Numbered from the stretch's first letter, positions 17,891 to 27,157 are shown. The stretch: DNA of 64,000 bases from Streptomyces sp. NBC_00554 (GCF_041431135.1 NZ_CP107799.1:7750001-7814000); one strand, 5' to 3'. Program-made: numbers and translations. The notes: generated by a model not told the origin, from the sequence alone.

Positions 17891-18030
17891 TCGCTCACCC
17901 GGCGGAGGGTCGACCGGGCGAGGCATTCATATCGGTTCGAACTGGTGTTCGGTACAGGCGTCCCGTCGACTCCATAACCGACAACTCAAGCCGTCTGGAC
18001 AAAAAAAGTTTTCGGTGAGACGGTGGAGTC

Positions 18031-18678
18031 ATGTTGGACGTGACCGTGATCGAGGACGCAGAGGCCGCCGCCGTCTCGCTGGACCCGATAAGGGCCAGGC
18101 TGCTGGCGGAGCTGGCCGCAGGGCCCGCTTCGGCCGCCATGCTGGCCGGCAAGGTCGGGCTGCCCCGGCAGAAGGTGAACTACCACCTCAAGACGCTGGA
18201 GCGGCACGGTCTTGTCGAGCTGGCGGGCGAGCGCCGCAAGGGCAATGTCACCGAGCGGCTGATGCGCGCGACCGCCGCGTCGTACGTCATCTCGCCGCTC
18301 GCGCTGGCCGCCGTACGGCCCGATCCGGACCGCTTCCGGGACCAGCTGTCCGCCCGCTGGCTGCTCGCGCTCGGCGCCCGGCTGGTGGGGGACGTCGGTT
18401 CGCTGATCACCGGCGCGGCGAAGGCCCGCAAGGGGCTCGCCACGTACGCGCTCGACGGCGAGGTGACGTTCGGCTCGGCAGCCGACCGCGCCGCGTTCAT
18501 CGAGGAGCTGACGGCGGGTGTCAGCGGGCTGATCCGCAAGTACGACGCCCCCGACGCCGAGGGCGGCCGGAGCCACCGGATCGTCGTCGCGGTTCATCCC
18601 ACGGTTCGCCCCAAGGCCGAACAGGGGACCCCAGCAGCCGAATTGCCCATCAGCACCGACGTCAGTACCGAGGAGTGA
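18031..18678 (+). CDS. ArsR-family winged-helix regulator
   Basis: 215 aa. Residues about 15-85 form an ArsR-like winged helix (LDPIRARLLAELAAGPASAAML, LPRQKVNYHLKTLERHGLVEL). No metal-binding ELCVCDL box, so non-metal sensing is likely. The remaining 130 aa are helical and unassigned. An A7 stretch at 18001-18007 precedes the start. It stands directly upstream of an SRPBCC/AHSA1 protein, a very common actinobacterial pairing in which the ligand-binding protein is under the regulator. Confidence 0.88.
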   Translation: MLDVTVIEDAEAAAVSLDPIRARLLAELAAGPASAAMLAGKVGLPRQKVNYHLKTLERHGLVELAGERRKGNVTERLMRATAASYVISPLALAAVRPDPDRFRDQLSARWLLALGARLVGDVGSLITGAAKARKGLATYALDGEVTFGSAADRAAFIEELTAGVSGLIRKYDAPDAEGGRSHRIVVAVHPTVRPKAEQGTPAAELPISTDVSTEE

Positions 18679-18683
18679 CCACC

Positions 18684-19421
18684 ATGTCCAAGGAATTCGA
18701 GAGCGCCCACGAGATCGAGGTCGACGCCACGCCGGAGCAGGTGTGGGAGGCGATCACCGAAGGCGTCGGCGGCTGGCTGTGGCCGATGGAGGCGCCCGAG
18801 CCTCGCGAGGGGGGTAGCGGCCCCTTCGGGTCCACGATCACGGTCTGGGACCCGCCGCACCGCTACACGAACCGCGTCCAGGACGTCGAAGGCATCTCCG
18901 AGCAGACCCTCAACCAGCTCGACTACACCATCGAGCCGCGCGAGGGCGGCCGCCGAGCCTGGGTGCGCTATGTGCACAGCGGCATCTTCGTCGACGACTG
19001 GGACAACCAGTACGACGGTGCGAACAAGCACAACGCCTTCTACCTGCACACCATGGGCGAGTACGTCACGCACTTCCGTGGCCGCCCGCTCACGTTCGCC
19101 ATGTTCGACGGACCCGAGGCGTCCAAGGCCTCCGACTCCTTCGTCGCCGTCGGGCGTGCGCTCGGCCTCGCGGACGACACCGCCGAGGGTGCGCGTGTGC
19201 AGGCCCGCGGGCCCGAGGGCGAGCTCCTCGACGCCGTACTCGACTACCGCAACCCGTACTTCATCGGACTGCGCACCGACGACGCCCTCATCCGCTTCTT
19301 CGGACGCAACCACTGGGGCGCGCCGGTGGGCATCAGCGTCCACGACTTCGCGCCCGACGCCGACGGCAAGCGCAACGAAGCCGCCTGGCAGGGCTGGCTG
19401 AACGGTGTCTTCGCCGCGTGA
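18684..19421 (+). CDS. SRPBCC (AHSA1-like) domain protein
   Basis: 245 aa. The N-terminus KEFESAHEIEVDATPEQVWEAI is the start of a START/SRPBCC fold, a hydrophobic-ligand pocket, and WGAPVGISVHDF lies near the end. No catalytic function can be assigned. Start ATG 18684 lies 5 bp after the ArsR stop with GAGG in the overlap region. A terminator follows. Confidence 0.86.
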   Translation: MSKEFESAHEIEVDATPEQVWEAITEGVGGWLWPMEAPEPREGGSGPFGSTITVWDPPHRYTNRVQDVEGISEQTLNQLDYTIEPREGGRRAWVRYVHSGIFVDDWDNQYDGANKHNAFYLHTMGEYVTHFRGRPLTFAMFDGPEASKASDSFVAVGRALGLADDTAEGARVQARGPEGELLDAVLDYRNPYFIGLRTDDALIRFFGRNHWGAPVGISVHDFAPDADGKRNEAAWQGWLNGVFAA

Positions 19422-19449
19422 ACCCGGGCCCTGATCCCGGGCATGGGAC

Positions 19450-19482
19450 GAGCCCGGCCCCCCGGACGACGGGGCCGGGCTC
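19450..19482. terminator. Bidirectional terminator between convergent genes
   Basis: 12-bp inverted repeat GAGCCCGGCCCC and complement with a 9-nt loop, between the SRPBCC gene and the convergent nuclease gene whose stop is 15 bp further on. Confidence 0.8.
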
Positions 19483-19496
19483 ATCCGTACACAGGG

Positions 19497-21323
19497 TTAC
19501 GGCTTGAACCGCAGCACCTGCGGGTCGTGGTCGCTGATCTGGTCGTTGAACTCCGAGTTGATGTGCACGCTGTCGTACTCGAAGTCGCAGCCCTTGTAGA
19601 TCGAGGGGCTGACCAGGATCTGGTCCAGGACCTGGCTGTTGCCCTGGTAGTCGTACGTGTAACGCTCGCTCTTGGGCAGCGACTTGATCGCCGACCAGAG
19701 CGCGCCGTCGTCCTCCAGGAGCTTCGTCGTGCCGGAGAACTCGAAGTCGTTGATGTCGCCGAGAGTGACGACGTCCGCGTTCTTCTGAGTCGCGAGGATC
19801 TCCTTGACGAAGGTGTTCACCGCGGTTGCCTGGAGGTGACGCTGGGTCTCCGAGCTGCGCGCCGGCGGCTGGTACTGCGAGGTCAGACCCTGGTCGCCGC
19901 CCTTCGACGCGAAGTGGTTGGCGATCACGAAGACCGTCTTGCCGCGGAAGACGAACTCGCCCGCGAGCGGCTTGCGGCTGGTCGTCCAGGCCGTGTTGGC
20001 CGGGTCGATGCGGCCGGGGGAGGCCGTGAGGGCTGCCTTGCCGTTCACCTTCGTGACGCCCACGGCGGTCGTCGTGTCGCCGCCCGCGCGGTCCGTGAAG
20101 GAGACCCGCTCGGGGTTGAACAGGAACACCTGGCGGATGTTGCCGCCGGGCTCGCCGCCGTCCTTGTTGTTCTCCGGGTCGATGGAGCGCCAGTCGTACG
20201 CCGGGCCGCCCGCCGCGACGATCGCGTCGATCAGCTTCTGTACGGTCTGGTCGGCGGCGACCGTGCCGTCGTTGGTGGCGCCGTTGTTGTCCTGGATCTC
20301 CTCCAGGGACAGGATGTCGGGCGACCTCAGGTTGTTCACGATCGCGGACGCGTGGGCCGCGAAGGACGCGTCACCCGGGTCCAGGTTCTCGACGTTGTAC
20401 GTCGCCACGGCCAGCTCGCTCCGCGACTGCTTCTGCGTCGTCTCGCGCTCCAGGCCGCCTGCCTCCAGGGCGCCGATCTGGTTGGCGACGAGGGTGTAAC
20501 CGCCGAACTGGTTGTAGTCGAGCGGGCCCGCGGTGGTGCCCGTGAGCTCGTCGCCCACGTTCGCGGTCGGGAAGTCGGCGGTCGCACCGAGCGACTGGAT
20601 CTGCAGGCGTCCGGTGTTCTGCGAGGTGTACGAGCCGTACACCGTACCGCCGCGGCGGTTGGCGTTCTCGTGCGGCTTCACCGTGACCCACAGCTCGGTG
20701 TACGGGTCGGTCGCGGTGACCACGCGGGCGTCGGAGACCTGGACGCTCATGCCCTCCAGGGACTCGTAGTAGTCCAGGGCGTACTTCTTCGGCTCCAGGG
20801 CGAGGCCGTTGACCGAGCCGCCCGCCGCCGTGTCACCCGCTGCGGTGTAGACGCCCGGGACCGACTTGGCGTTCACGACCGTCGCGGCCGGGACGGCGTT
20901 CCCGCTGGAGAGCACGGTCACCACCGGCTTGGTGATCTCCGTGATCGTCTGGTTGCCGGACGAGGAGCCGCCCGGGACGTACTCCGAGATCGTGCCCGAC
21001 ACCGTGACCGAGTCGCCGAGGGCGACCTTCGGGACGGAGCTCGTGAAGACGAAGACGCCCTCGCTGGTGGCCGGGTTGTCGTCCGCGTTCGGGTCCTGGA
21101 TCCAGAAACCGCGCGACGAGCCGTAGGTGCGCACGCCGGTGACGATGCCCGCCACGTCCGTGACCGCCTGGCCCGCGTACGGGGAGATCCGGGTGGTGCC
21201 CTGGATGTCGCGAATGTGAATGGTGTCCGCGTGGGCCGGTGTGGTGAGCACAACGGCGGAGACGGTGGAACAGACCGCGGCGACGGTCAGCGCGCCTATG
21301 CGCGCGGTTCTCTTGCTCGGCAA
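19497..21323 (-). CDS. Secreted ExeM/NucH-family endonuclease, second copy
   Basis: 608 aa, paralogue of the nuclease at 7465-9264 with the same layout. Signal peptide ends AHA; an OB-like region carries GIVTGVRTYGSSRGFWIQ; the endonuclease/exonuclease/phosphatase domain has ATYNVENLD, LSLEEIQDNNG, LGDINDF and SDHDPQV. The start codon is TTG at 21323, supported by GGAGGGA 5 nt upstream. Likely scavenges nucleic acid outside the cell. The shared TCTACGCGCGTCAATC upstream block implies co-regulation with its paralogue. Confidence 0.9.
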   Translation of the reverse strand: MPSKRTARIGALTVAAVCSTVSAVVLTTPAHADTIHIRDIQGTTRISPYAGQAVTDVAGIVTGVRTYGSSRGFWIQDPNADDNPATSEGVFVFTSSVPKVALGDSVTVSGTISEYVPGGSSSGNQTITEITKPVVTVLSSGNAVPAATVVNAKSVPGVYTAAGDTAAGGSVNGLALEPKKYALDYYESLEGMSVQVSDARVVTATDPYTELWVTVKPHENANRRGGTVYGSYTSQNTGRLQIQSLGATADFPTANVGDELTGTTAGPLDYNQFGGYTLVANQIGALEAGGLERETTQKQSRSELAVATYNVENLDPGDASFAAHASAIVNNLRSPDILSLEEIQDNNGATNDGTVAADQTVQKLIDAIVAAGGPAYDWRSIDPENNKDGGEPGGNIRQVFLFNPERVSFTDRAGGDTTTAVGVTKVNGKAALTASPGRIDPANTAWTTSRKPLAGEFVFRGKTVFVIANHFASKGGDQGLTSQYQPPARSSETQRHLQATAVNTFVKEILATQKNADVVTLGDINDFEFSGTTKLLEDDGALWSAIKSLPKSERYTYDYQGNSQVLDQILVSPSIYKGCDFEYDSVHINSEFNDQISDHDPQVLRFKP

Positions 21324-21402
21324 GGGAATCCCTCCGGGGACGTACTTGGGCGCCGGGACGAGGGTGGAGCGGTGGGGGAGCGCGGGCCTGCGTGGGGCTG
21401 GT

Positions 21403-21454
21403 GACGCGCGTAGAAGCAGGTGTGGCTGGCGACCGTCGTACTTCTACGCGCGTC
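21403..21454 (-). promoter_or_regulatory. Inverted-repeat operator upstream of the second nuclease
   Basis: GACGCGCGTAGAAG (21403-21416) and its exact complement CTTCTACGCGCGTC (21441-21454) are separated by 24 bp. The right arm plus CAATC is identical to the block upstream of the first nuclease. Good candidate for a shared dimeric regulator site. Confidence 0.55.
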
Positions 21455-21714
21455 AATCTCGTGCGTGGGCGGGGGAGTTGTCAAGGTTTCAGCGGTGTAC
21501 GGCGCCTGTCAGGGACATGAACCGGGCGGCATGGGTGGAAATCCGTCTAGGCTGAGCCGTTGGTGCGGCGCTTGTGCTGCCGGTGTTGCTTGGATGGCTT
21601 GCGCCGGTTCCGTTGCGCGGTGGCATCGCCTGCTCGCGCAGCCGGGTCGGCATTGCTTGCCCGCGCCGCCTGCCCGCACCGTATGTCCTGCTTGTCCGGA
21701 GGAGAACCCAGCTG

Positions 21715-23148
21715 ATGTCAGACAGCTCCCCCTTGCCGCCGGTGCGGCTGCACTCCGAAGCGGAGCTGGCGCGAGACGCACTCGCCGCGCCGCTGCTCTC
21801 CCGCGCCGCACGCCTGGCCCGCTGGGCCGGTCCGGACACCCGGGTCGGCGCGGGCGGCGAACTCGCCGAGGAACAGCTTCCGGAGGCCGCGGCCGAACTA
21901 GGTCTCGACGGCGACGAAGCGGCCGCGTACGCCAGTGAGGCCTGGCGGGTGGCCGTGGACATCGGACTCATCGAGATCGTGGACGAGGAGGAGGGCACGG
22001 TCACCGCGGGCGAGGACCTCGCGCTGCTCACCTCCGGGGCGCCACAGGACGTCCTCGGCGTGTGGCTGGGCGCGCTGGACACGGTGCTGGCCGACGCCAG
22101 CGTGCCCGACCTCGACGATCTCGTCGGCGCGATGGAGGACGGCGGGGAGGTCGACCTCTCCTCCCTGGACTGGGATCCGGAGGCGGAGGCCGAGTTCCTC
22201 GACGGGGTGCTCGGCAACCTGTACCTGCTCACCGTGGGCGAGGAGGGGCCCGACGAGGGTCCGGTGCCGCTGCCCGCCCTCGCCGCGTCGATGATCGTGC
22301 CCGACGACATGGGGGAGCCGACCAACGACGTCCTGGAGCAGGTGTCGGACGCGATGATGCGGCTCGACGACCAGTTCCGGCTCCTGGAGCCCATCGGGAT
22401 CGTCGACTTCCAGCCGGTCGACGAGGCGCTGATGGCGGAACCCGACGAGGAGTCCGCGGAGCCGGCGGCCTTCGACGACACGGATGTCACGCGGTACGGG
22501 ATGGTACGGCTGACTCCGCTCGGCCTGTACGGGATCCGGGCGCGGCTCCTCGAGGCGGGGATCTCCGCCCCCGCGGTCGGGGACCTGGCCGACAAGGGGG
22601 CCGACGCGCTCCTCGACGGCACCTCCGCCTTCCCGCCGGCCGCGGCACAGGCTGAGACCGAGCAGTGGCTCGCCAGGCGTGAACCCCTGCCTGCCGCACG
22701 GGAGTTGCTGGCCGCGGCCCGTGGAGCGGACGCCGGGGCGCCGCTGCGCCGCCTCCGCTGTCAGCAGGCGCTCTCCCTCGTCGGCACGGAGGCGGAGCCG
22801 GCCCTCCGGGAAGTCCTCGACGACGCCGAACTGGGCGGGCTCGCGCGGGTCTGGCTGAGCGAGCACGGGGCGGCCGACGTGCCCGTTCCGTCCGAGGCGC
22901 TGGTCTTCTGGCTCACCATCGACACCCTGGCCGCCCAGCTCGCGGCCGAGGGCAACTCGGCCGAACTGCAAGCCCTCGTGGAGGGTCTCGCCCAGCAGCA
23001 CAGCGGCTTCTTCGCCGCGGCCTGGCGGGTCGAGCACCCGGCCACGCCGGACGTGCTGGAGGCGATGGGACGGCTGCACCCGGACAAGAAGGTGGCCAAG
23101 GAGGCTCGCAAGGCGGCGTTCAAGGCGCGGTCGCAGCAAGGGGGTTGA
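21715..23148 (+). CDS. Large acidic protein of unknown function
   Basis: 477 aa, mostly helical and rich in Asp/Glu/Ala/Leu, with no membrane span or signal peptide. Start ATG 21715 is chosen for the GGAGGAG about 10 nt upstream; the frame extends further 5' but without support. The last third contains HEAT-like helical pairs (ALREVLDDAELGGLARVWLSEHG). The N-terminal half contains winged-helix-like stretches (EQLPEAAAELGLDGDEAAAYA). I do not recognise it. A strong hairpin follows. Confidence 0.7.
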   Translation: MSDSSPLPPVRLHSEAELARDALAAPLLSRAARLARWAGPDTRVGAGGELAEEQLPEAAAELGLDGDEAAAYASEAWRVAVDIGLIEIVDEEEGTVTAGEDLALLTSGAPQDVLGVWLGALDTVLADASVPDLDDLVGAMEDGGEVDLSSLDWDPEAEAEFLDGVLGNLYLLTVGEEGPDEGPVPLPALAASMIVPDDMGEPTNDVLEQVSDAMMRLDDQFRLLEPIGIVDFQPVDEALMAEPDEESAEPAAFDDTDVTRYGMVRLTPLGLYGIRARLLEAGISAPAVGDLADKGADALLDGTSAFPPAAAQAETEQWLARREPLPAARELLAAARGADAGAPLRRLRCQQALSLVGTEAEPALREVLDDAELGGLARVWLSEHGAADVPVPSEALVFWLTIDTLAAQLAAEGNSAELQALVEGLAQQHSGFFAAAWRVEHPATPDVLEAMGRLHPDKKVAKEARKAAFKARSQQGG

Positions 23149-23176
23149 GGGCGGCGCGGGTTGCGGGCGCGCCGCC

Positions 23177-23205
23177 GCGGCGGGGGCAAGGTTTGCCCCC
23201 GCCGC
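23177..23205 (+). terminator. Terminator
   Basis: 13-bp stem GCGGCGGGGGCAA paired with its complement, 3-nt loop, 28 bp after the stop and followed by TCT. The next 80 bp contain scattered CGTCAG/CCGTCA repeats of unknown meaning. Confidence 0.8.
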
Positions 23206-23284
23206 TCTATGCGTCAGGTCAATCCGTAGTGCGTGATGCGTCAGCCGTCAGGGCCGTCAGCCGTCGTACGGCAGCCGTCATCCG

Positions 23285-23731
23285 TCAGCACTGGTAGCGC
23301 GTCGTGTGCTTGAACGACGATGACGCGCCGTCGAAGCCGTACGTGCCGCGGTAGGCCGACGGGTTCTGGAACTCGCCGACGATGGTGATGGTCGTGGCAC
23401 AGGAGCCCTGGCCCGTGCGCTTCGCGTCGAGGCGAATCGTTTCGCCTATGAAGCCGCCGGTCAGGTCCCAAGGAGCGCCGCAGATGCCGGAGGAGATCTT
23501 GCCGCCGGTCACCACGTGCGGGTACGTGTTGGGGTTGTACTGCACCTCGATGGCGAAGGTGACCGCCCCGTTGTGCAGCTCCAGCTTGGCGTCCGTGGAG
23601 ACCGCCTCGGCGGACAGATCGCGCTGCGCGGCGAACGCCTCGTCGCGCGTCTTGACCTCCGCGCCCTGCGCGTTGTGGAAGCGGCGTTCGGAGCCGGCCT
23701 GGCTCTTCGACCGCTTTGCCTGCGTGGTCAT
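23285..23731 (-). CDS. Small beta-rich protein, unknown function
   Basis: 148 aa, basic N-terminus then a beta-rich domain with two cysteines (SSGICGAPW and a C-terminal TTRYQC) that could form a disulfide, although no signal peptide is visible. Start ATG 23731 is preceded in the mRNA by GAGGGAA; the frame could run to 23809 without support. It lies immediately downstream of the trypsin-like protease gene on the same strand and may be its target or partner, which is inference only. Confidence 0.6.
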   Translation of the reverse strand: MTTQAKRSKSQAGSERRFHNAQGAEVKTRDEAFAAQRDLSAEAVSTDAKLELHNGAVTFAIEVQYNPNTYPHVVTGGKISSGICGAPWDLTGGFIGETIRLDAKRTGQGSCATTITIVGEFQNPSAYRGTYGFDGASSSFKHTTRYQC

Positions 23732-23768
23732 GTGAATTCCCTCTTCCCGAACGGGTACTGAGTGACCG

Positions 23769-24929
23769 TCAGGCCAGCTGCTCGGCGATTTCCACCCGAA
23801 GCAGCGCACGGACGTTCTCGATGTGGTTGGTCACGGTCACGACCGAGGAGCCCGCGAACAGCAGCCCGAGCGCGACGTTGTCGAGGGAGGTCACCAGCGA
23901 ACCGGAGTCGCCGCCCGCCGAGATGTTCGTCGTGAGGATCTGGTCCCTGAAGCGGGCCGTCCCCGCCGTGCCGTAGTTGACGTCGATCGTCGCGTCGACC
24001 GCCATGATCCGGCCGAAGCTGAGGTTCGTCGTACGGCCGGTCTTCTTCACCAGGTCGCCGACCGCCACATTGGACTTGCGGCGCCAGGCGCGCGGCGCAC
24101 CGCTGAAGTACTGCTCACGGGTGGCGTCCTGGAACTCCACCGAGGCGAGCGCGCAGTCCACCACGTTGCTGTGGCGCTCCAGCGGGATCTGCGGTGCGAA
24201 CTGGATCGGGATGAACCGGTCCAGAGTCCCGATGCCGTCCGCCGGGTCCGTGCCGCCGTCGAACACTCCGGGCTGCAGGATCGCGCTGCCCAGCTGTGCC
24301 CGGTTGGAGTCGGCCAGCACGTGGTTGTTGGACAGGATGTAGAACTTCGCCGGTGTGCCGAGCCCGGGACCCGGCGGGTCCACGGAGGCGCCCGGCAGGA
24401 AGTCGTACACCACGCTGCCCAGCGTGCCCGCCGTCACCCGTACGTTCCCGACCGAGAAACCGGAAGGGGCCGGGCGCATACGGCGCTTGAGGAGCTGCGG
24501 CTCGAACGTGCCGAGTCCGCCGAGCTCTTCCATCAACGGCTGCGAGAGGCCCGCGAGTTGCTCGGCCCTGCTGCCGTCGGGCTGGTAGGAGGCACCGCGG
24601 TCCTCGGAGCGGCCCGAGCCCCTGCGCTGCTGCTGACGCTGCGCGGCGACATGGCCGACCGCGACGACGTCGGTGGGGGTACCGTCGTCCATCTGGGCGG
24701 GGACGACGTCCCGCTCCGGGAGCTGGGACTCCGGAACCTTCTGGGTCACGAACACCAGCACGGCTGCCTCGCCCGTGGGCTGTCCGTCGATCCACTTCAC
24801 GCCGTGGCCGAAGCCGACGACGTTGGCCAGCGGCGACTGCGGCCGCAGGAAGTCAGACATTGCTTGCTGGCGGGAGCTGTCACTCAGCTGACCACCAGTC
24901 GGTCCTCGCATCATTTCGGGCTGGCTCAC
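23769..24929 (-). CDS. Trypsin-like serine protease with N-terminal prodomain
   Basis: 386 aa. Residues about 34-97 form a domain (NVVGFGHG, VLVFVTQKVP, DVVPAQMDDGTP, VVAVGHV) that recurs as the separate gene at 25001-25240. Residues about 155-380 form a chymotrypsin-fold protease with His203 (ILSNNHVLA), Asp258 (NVVDCALAS) and Ser342 (SAGGDSGSLV), so the triad is complete. No signal peptide, hence probably cytoplasmic. Resembles the Nal1-like group of trypsin-type proteases. The N-terminal domain may be a regulatory prodomain. Confidence 0.82.
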   Translation of the reverse strand: MSQPEMMRGPTGGQLSDSSRQQAMSDFLRPQSPLANVVGFGHGVKWIDGQPTGEAAVLVFVTQKVPESQLPERDVVPAQMDDGTPTDVVAVGHVAAQRQQQRRGSGRSEDRGASYQPDGSRAEQLAGLSQPLMEELGGLGTFEPQLLKRRMRPAPSGFSVGNVRVTAGTLGSVVYDFLPGASVDPPGPGLGTPAKFYILSNNHVLADSNRAQLGSAILQPGVFDGGTDPADGIGTLDRFIPIQFAPQIPLERHSNVVDCALASVEFQDATREQYFSGAPRAWRRKSNVAVGDLVKKTGRTTNLSFGRIMAVDATIDVNYGTAGTARFRDQILTTNISAGGDSGSLVTSLDNVALGLLFAGSSVVTVTNHIENVRALLRVEIAEQLA

Positions 24930-25000
24930 GCCAGACCACCTCTTCGATTTCGGCTCTGGGTTCCTTACGGGCCGCGGCGCGGTTGCTCAGCGCTCAGGGC

Positions 25001-25240
25001 TCACAAGTTCTCTTCCTGAGCGTTCACTTCACCGATCGCGAGCACGCGCACCGGTACGCCGTCGAGCTCGTCCGGAACCACGTCTTCTTGAAGGAGCCGG
25101 TCACGGGGCACTTTCCGGGTGACGAAGACGATGATCACGTCCTGTCCCGAGTGCTCGTCCCTCCCGGTGCCGACTCCGCTCACATTGGCCAGCTTCATGA
25201 GCCGGCCTTCGTGGAGGCGTCTTACCCGCTTCGCGTCCAT
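25001..25240 (-). CDS. Stand-alone copy of the protease N-terminal domain
   Basis: 79 aa: LMKLANVSGVGTG, VIIVFVTRKVPRDRL, DVVPDELDGVPVRVLAIGEV line up residue by residue with residues 34-97 of the protease downstream on the same strand, so this is the domain encoded alone. Start choice is uncertain (ATG 25240 or an internal ATG at codon 15). By analogy with detached prodomains it could inhibit or fold the protease; this is inference. Confidence 0.65.
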   Translation of the reverse strand: MDAKRVRRLHEGRLMKLANVSGVGTGRDEHSGQDVIIVFVTRKVPRDRLLQEDVVPDELDGVPVRVLAIGEVNAQEENL

Positions 25241-25432
25241 CGGGCTTCGCCTCCCCTTCGGGTGGTGTGCTCTTCCTGTCTATGGCCGGGTGCATCCCGA
25301 GTCAAGGCATTCTGAAATGAATCACGAGTTTCATTATGATCCGTGCGTGTTGACCTTGTTTACGAAGATTATCCCGCCTCATGGTTTCGAATACAGGGGG
25401 TCGGACGGGTTCACAGAAGCGGGCCCTCTGAA

Positions 25433-25464
25433 GTACACCCCTGTTCAACTTCCGTTCAGGCGTG
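25433..25464 (+). promoter_or_regulatory. PHO-box-like direct repeats upstream of the phosphatase
   Basis: Three 7-mers GTACACC (25433), GTTCAAC (25443) and GTTCAGG (25454), spaced 10 and 11 bp, match the Streptomyces PhoP direct-repeat consensus GTTCACC with 11-bp periodicity. Another half-unit, GTTCACA, is at 25419. Located 80-110 bp before the phosphatase start, so PhoRP phosphate control is likely. Confidence 0.6.
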
Positions 25465-25543
25465 GGCGGGAGCGTGTGGCCGAAACCGAGGTCCGCCACC
25501 CCGCCCCCCACGACAGACCCACTCCACCGTCACAGGAGAAAAC

Positions 25544-27007
25544 ATGTCGCTCACCCGCAGGGACTTCGCCAGTAAATCCGCGGTCACCGGTGCCGGTGTC
25601 GTGCTGGCCGGCAGTGTCGGCGCCCTCGCCACCGCGCCGAACGCCCTCGCGTCCACCGAGACCGAGACCGACAGCGAGAGTGCGGACGCGGAATCGGCGG
25701 ACCGGAAGCACGGCGTCGGCTACGGACCGCTGATCCCCGACCCGAAGGGCCTGCTCGCGCTGCCCGCCGGGTTCTCGTACCGCGTCATCACCTACAGCGG
25801 CAAGACCAAGCTGGAGTCGGGCGAGTCCACGCCGTCCAACCACGACGGCACGTCCACCTTCGACGGCCCGCGCGGCACCACCCTCCTCGTCAACAACCAC
25901 GAGCTGGCCGGTCCCCGCGCCAACTGGCCCCACCCGGTGCCGCTCACCGAGGGCCTGGTCTACGACCCGGCCGCGGCCGGCGGCTGCACGGTCGTCGAGA
26001 TCCGCCCCGGCGGCCAGGTCGCCGAATGGGTCGGCATCGCGGGCACCGCCACCAACTGCGCGGGCGGCAACACACCTTGGGGCACCTGGCTCACCTGCGA
26101 GGAGACCGAGGACAAGACCGGCACCAACGGCTTCACCAAGGACCACGGCTACGTCTTCGAGGTCGACCCCGAGGACCGCCGCCGCAACAAGAACCCCAAG
26201 CCCATCAAGGCGCTCGGCCGCTACGCCCACGAGGCCGTCGTCGTCGACCCCAAGCGCGGCCGCCTCTACCTCACCGAGGACGCCTCGGGCCCCAACGGTC
26301 TCCTGTACCGCTGGACGCCGCCGCAGGGCTTCGAGCACGGACACGGCCAGCTGGCCACGCTCGCCGACGACGCGGGCGCGTACCAGGCCTTCAAGTGCTT
26401 CGACTCCGGCGGCAAGTTCGTCGACGACCTCTCCCGCGCCACCAAGATCGGCACGGTGTACGGCGTGGACTGGGTCGACGTTCCCGACCGAGACGCCAAG
26501 ACTGTCTCCGTCCGCAAGCAGTTCACCACCGGTCAGGTCACCCGCGCCCGCAAGCTCGAAGGCATGTGGTGGGGCGACGGCGGCGTGTACATCGTCTCCT
26601 CGTACGCCCGCACCGAGAGCCCCGGTCAGGCGCACGACGGCGCCGTCTGGTTCTACGACCCCAAGCGCCGCACCCTGACGCTGAAGGTCCTGATCGGCGT
26701 GAACCCCGACCCGTCCGTCGACGGCGCCTTCGACGGCCCCGACAACATCACCGTCTCCCCGTACGGCGGCCTGGTCATTGCCGAGGACGGCGAGGGCATC
26801 CAGCACCTGTTCGGCGCCACCGACAGCGGCCGTACGTACCCGATCGCACGCAACGAACTGAACATCGGCACCGAAGCGGAGCCGGAGTACAGCGAGTTCA
26901 CCGGCGTCACGTTCTCGCCGGACGGCAAGACGCTGTTCGCCAACATTCAGGTGCCGGGAATCATGCTGGCCATCAAGGGTCCCTGGAAGCGCCAGAAGCG
27001 CGGCTAG
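25544..27007 (+). CDS. PhoX-type (DUF839) alkaline phosphatase, TAT-exported
   Basis: 487 aa. The N-terminus MSLTRRDFASKSAVTGAGVV is a twin-arginine signal (RRDF at 5-8). The mature protein is a DUF839/PhoX beta-propeller with VNNHELAG, GTATNCAGGNTPWGTWLTCEE, GRYAHEAVVVDP and MWWGDGGVYIV motifs, which in PhoX hold the Ca/Fe site. Likely hydrolyses phosphate esters outside the cell. Start ATG 25544 follows AGGAG by 5 nt; a longer frame to 25343 is spurious. PHO-box repeats upstream fit its role. Confidence 0.9.
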   Translation: MSLTRRDFASKSAVTGAGVVLAGSVGALATAPNALASTETETDSESADAESADRKHGVGYGPLIPDPKGLLALPAGFSYRVITYSGKTKLESGESTPSNHDGTSTFDGPRGTTLLVNNHELAGPRANWPHPVPLTEGLVYDPAAAGGCTVVEIRPGGQVAEWVGIAGTATNCAGGNTPWGTWLTCEETEDKTGTNGFTKDHGYVFEVDPEDRRRNKNPKPIKALGRYAHEAVVVDPKRGRLYLTEDASGPNGLLYRWTPPQGFEHGHGQLATLADDAGAYQAFKCFDSGGKFVDDLSRATKIGTVYGVDWVDVPDRDAKTVSVRKQFTTGQVTRARKLEGMWWGDGGVYIVSSYARTESPGQAHDGAVWFYDPKRRTLTLKVLIGVNPDPSVDGAFDGPDNITVSPYGGLVIAEDGEGIQHLFGATDSGRTYPIARNELNIGTEAEPEYSEFTGVTFSPDGKTLFANIQVPGIMLAIKGPWKRQKRG

Positions 27008-27157
27008 TTAATTCGCTCGCTCGTCCCGCGGTACGCCTCTTACAGTGATGCATGTCCAGGTGCGAAGGCAGGACCTACTTCCACTGATACAGCCCGACTG
27101 GTCTGCCGCTCTTTATTTCTGCAGGTCAGAGGCCATGTTTTCTGGCTGAACAAAGTG

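Noticed and set aside
19443..21404. 653-aa plus-strand frame opposite the second nuclease
   Set aside because: Same type of antisense shadow, low-complexity composition.
23206..23290. CRISPR-like CGTCAG/CCGTCA repeats
   Set aside because: Units are only 6-7 bp with irregular spacing and no spacer pattern; no cas genes in the window.
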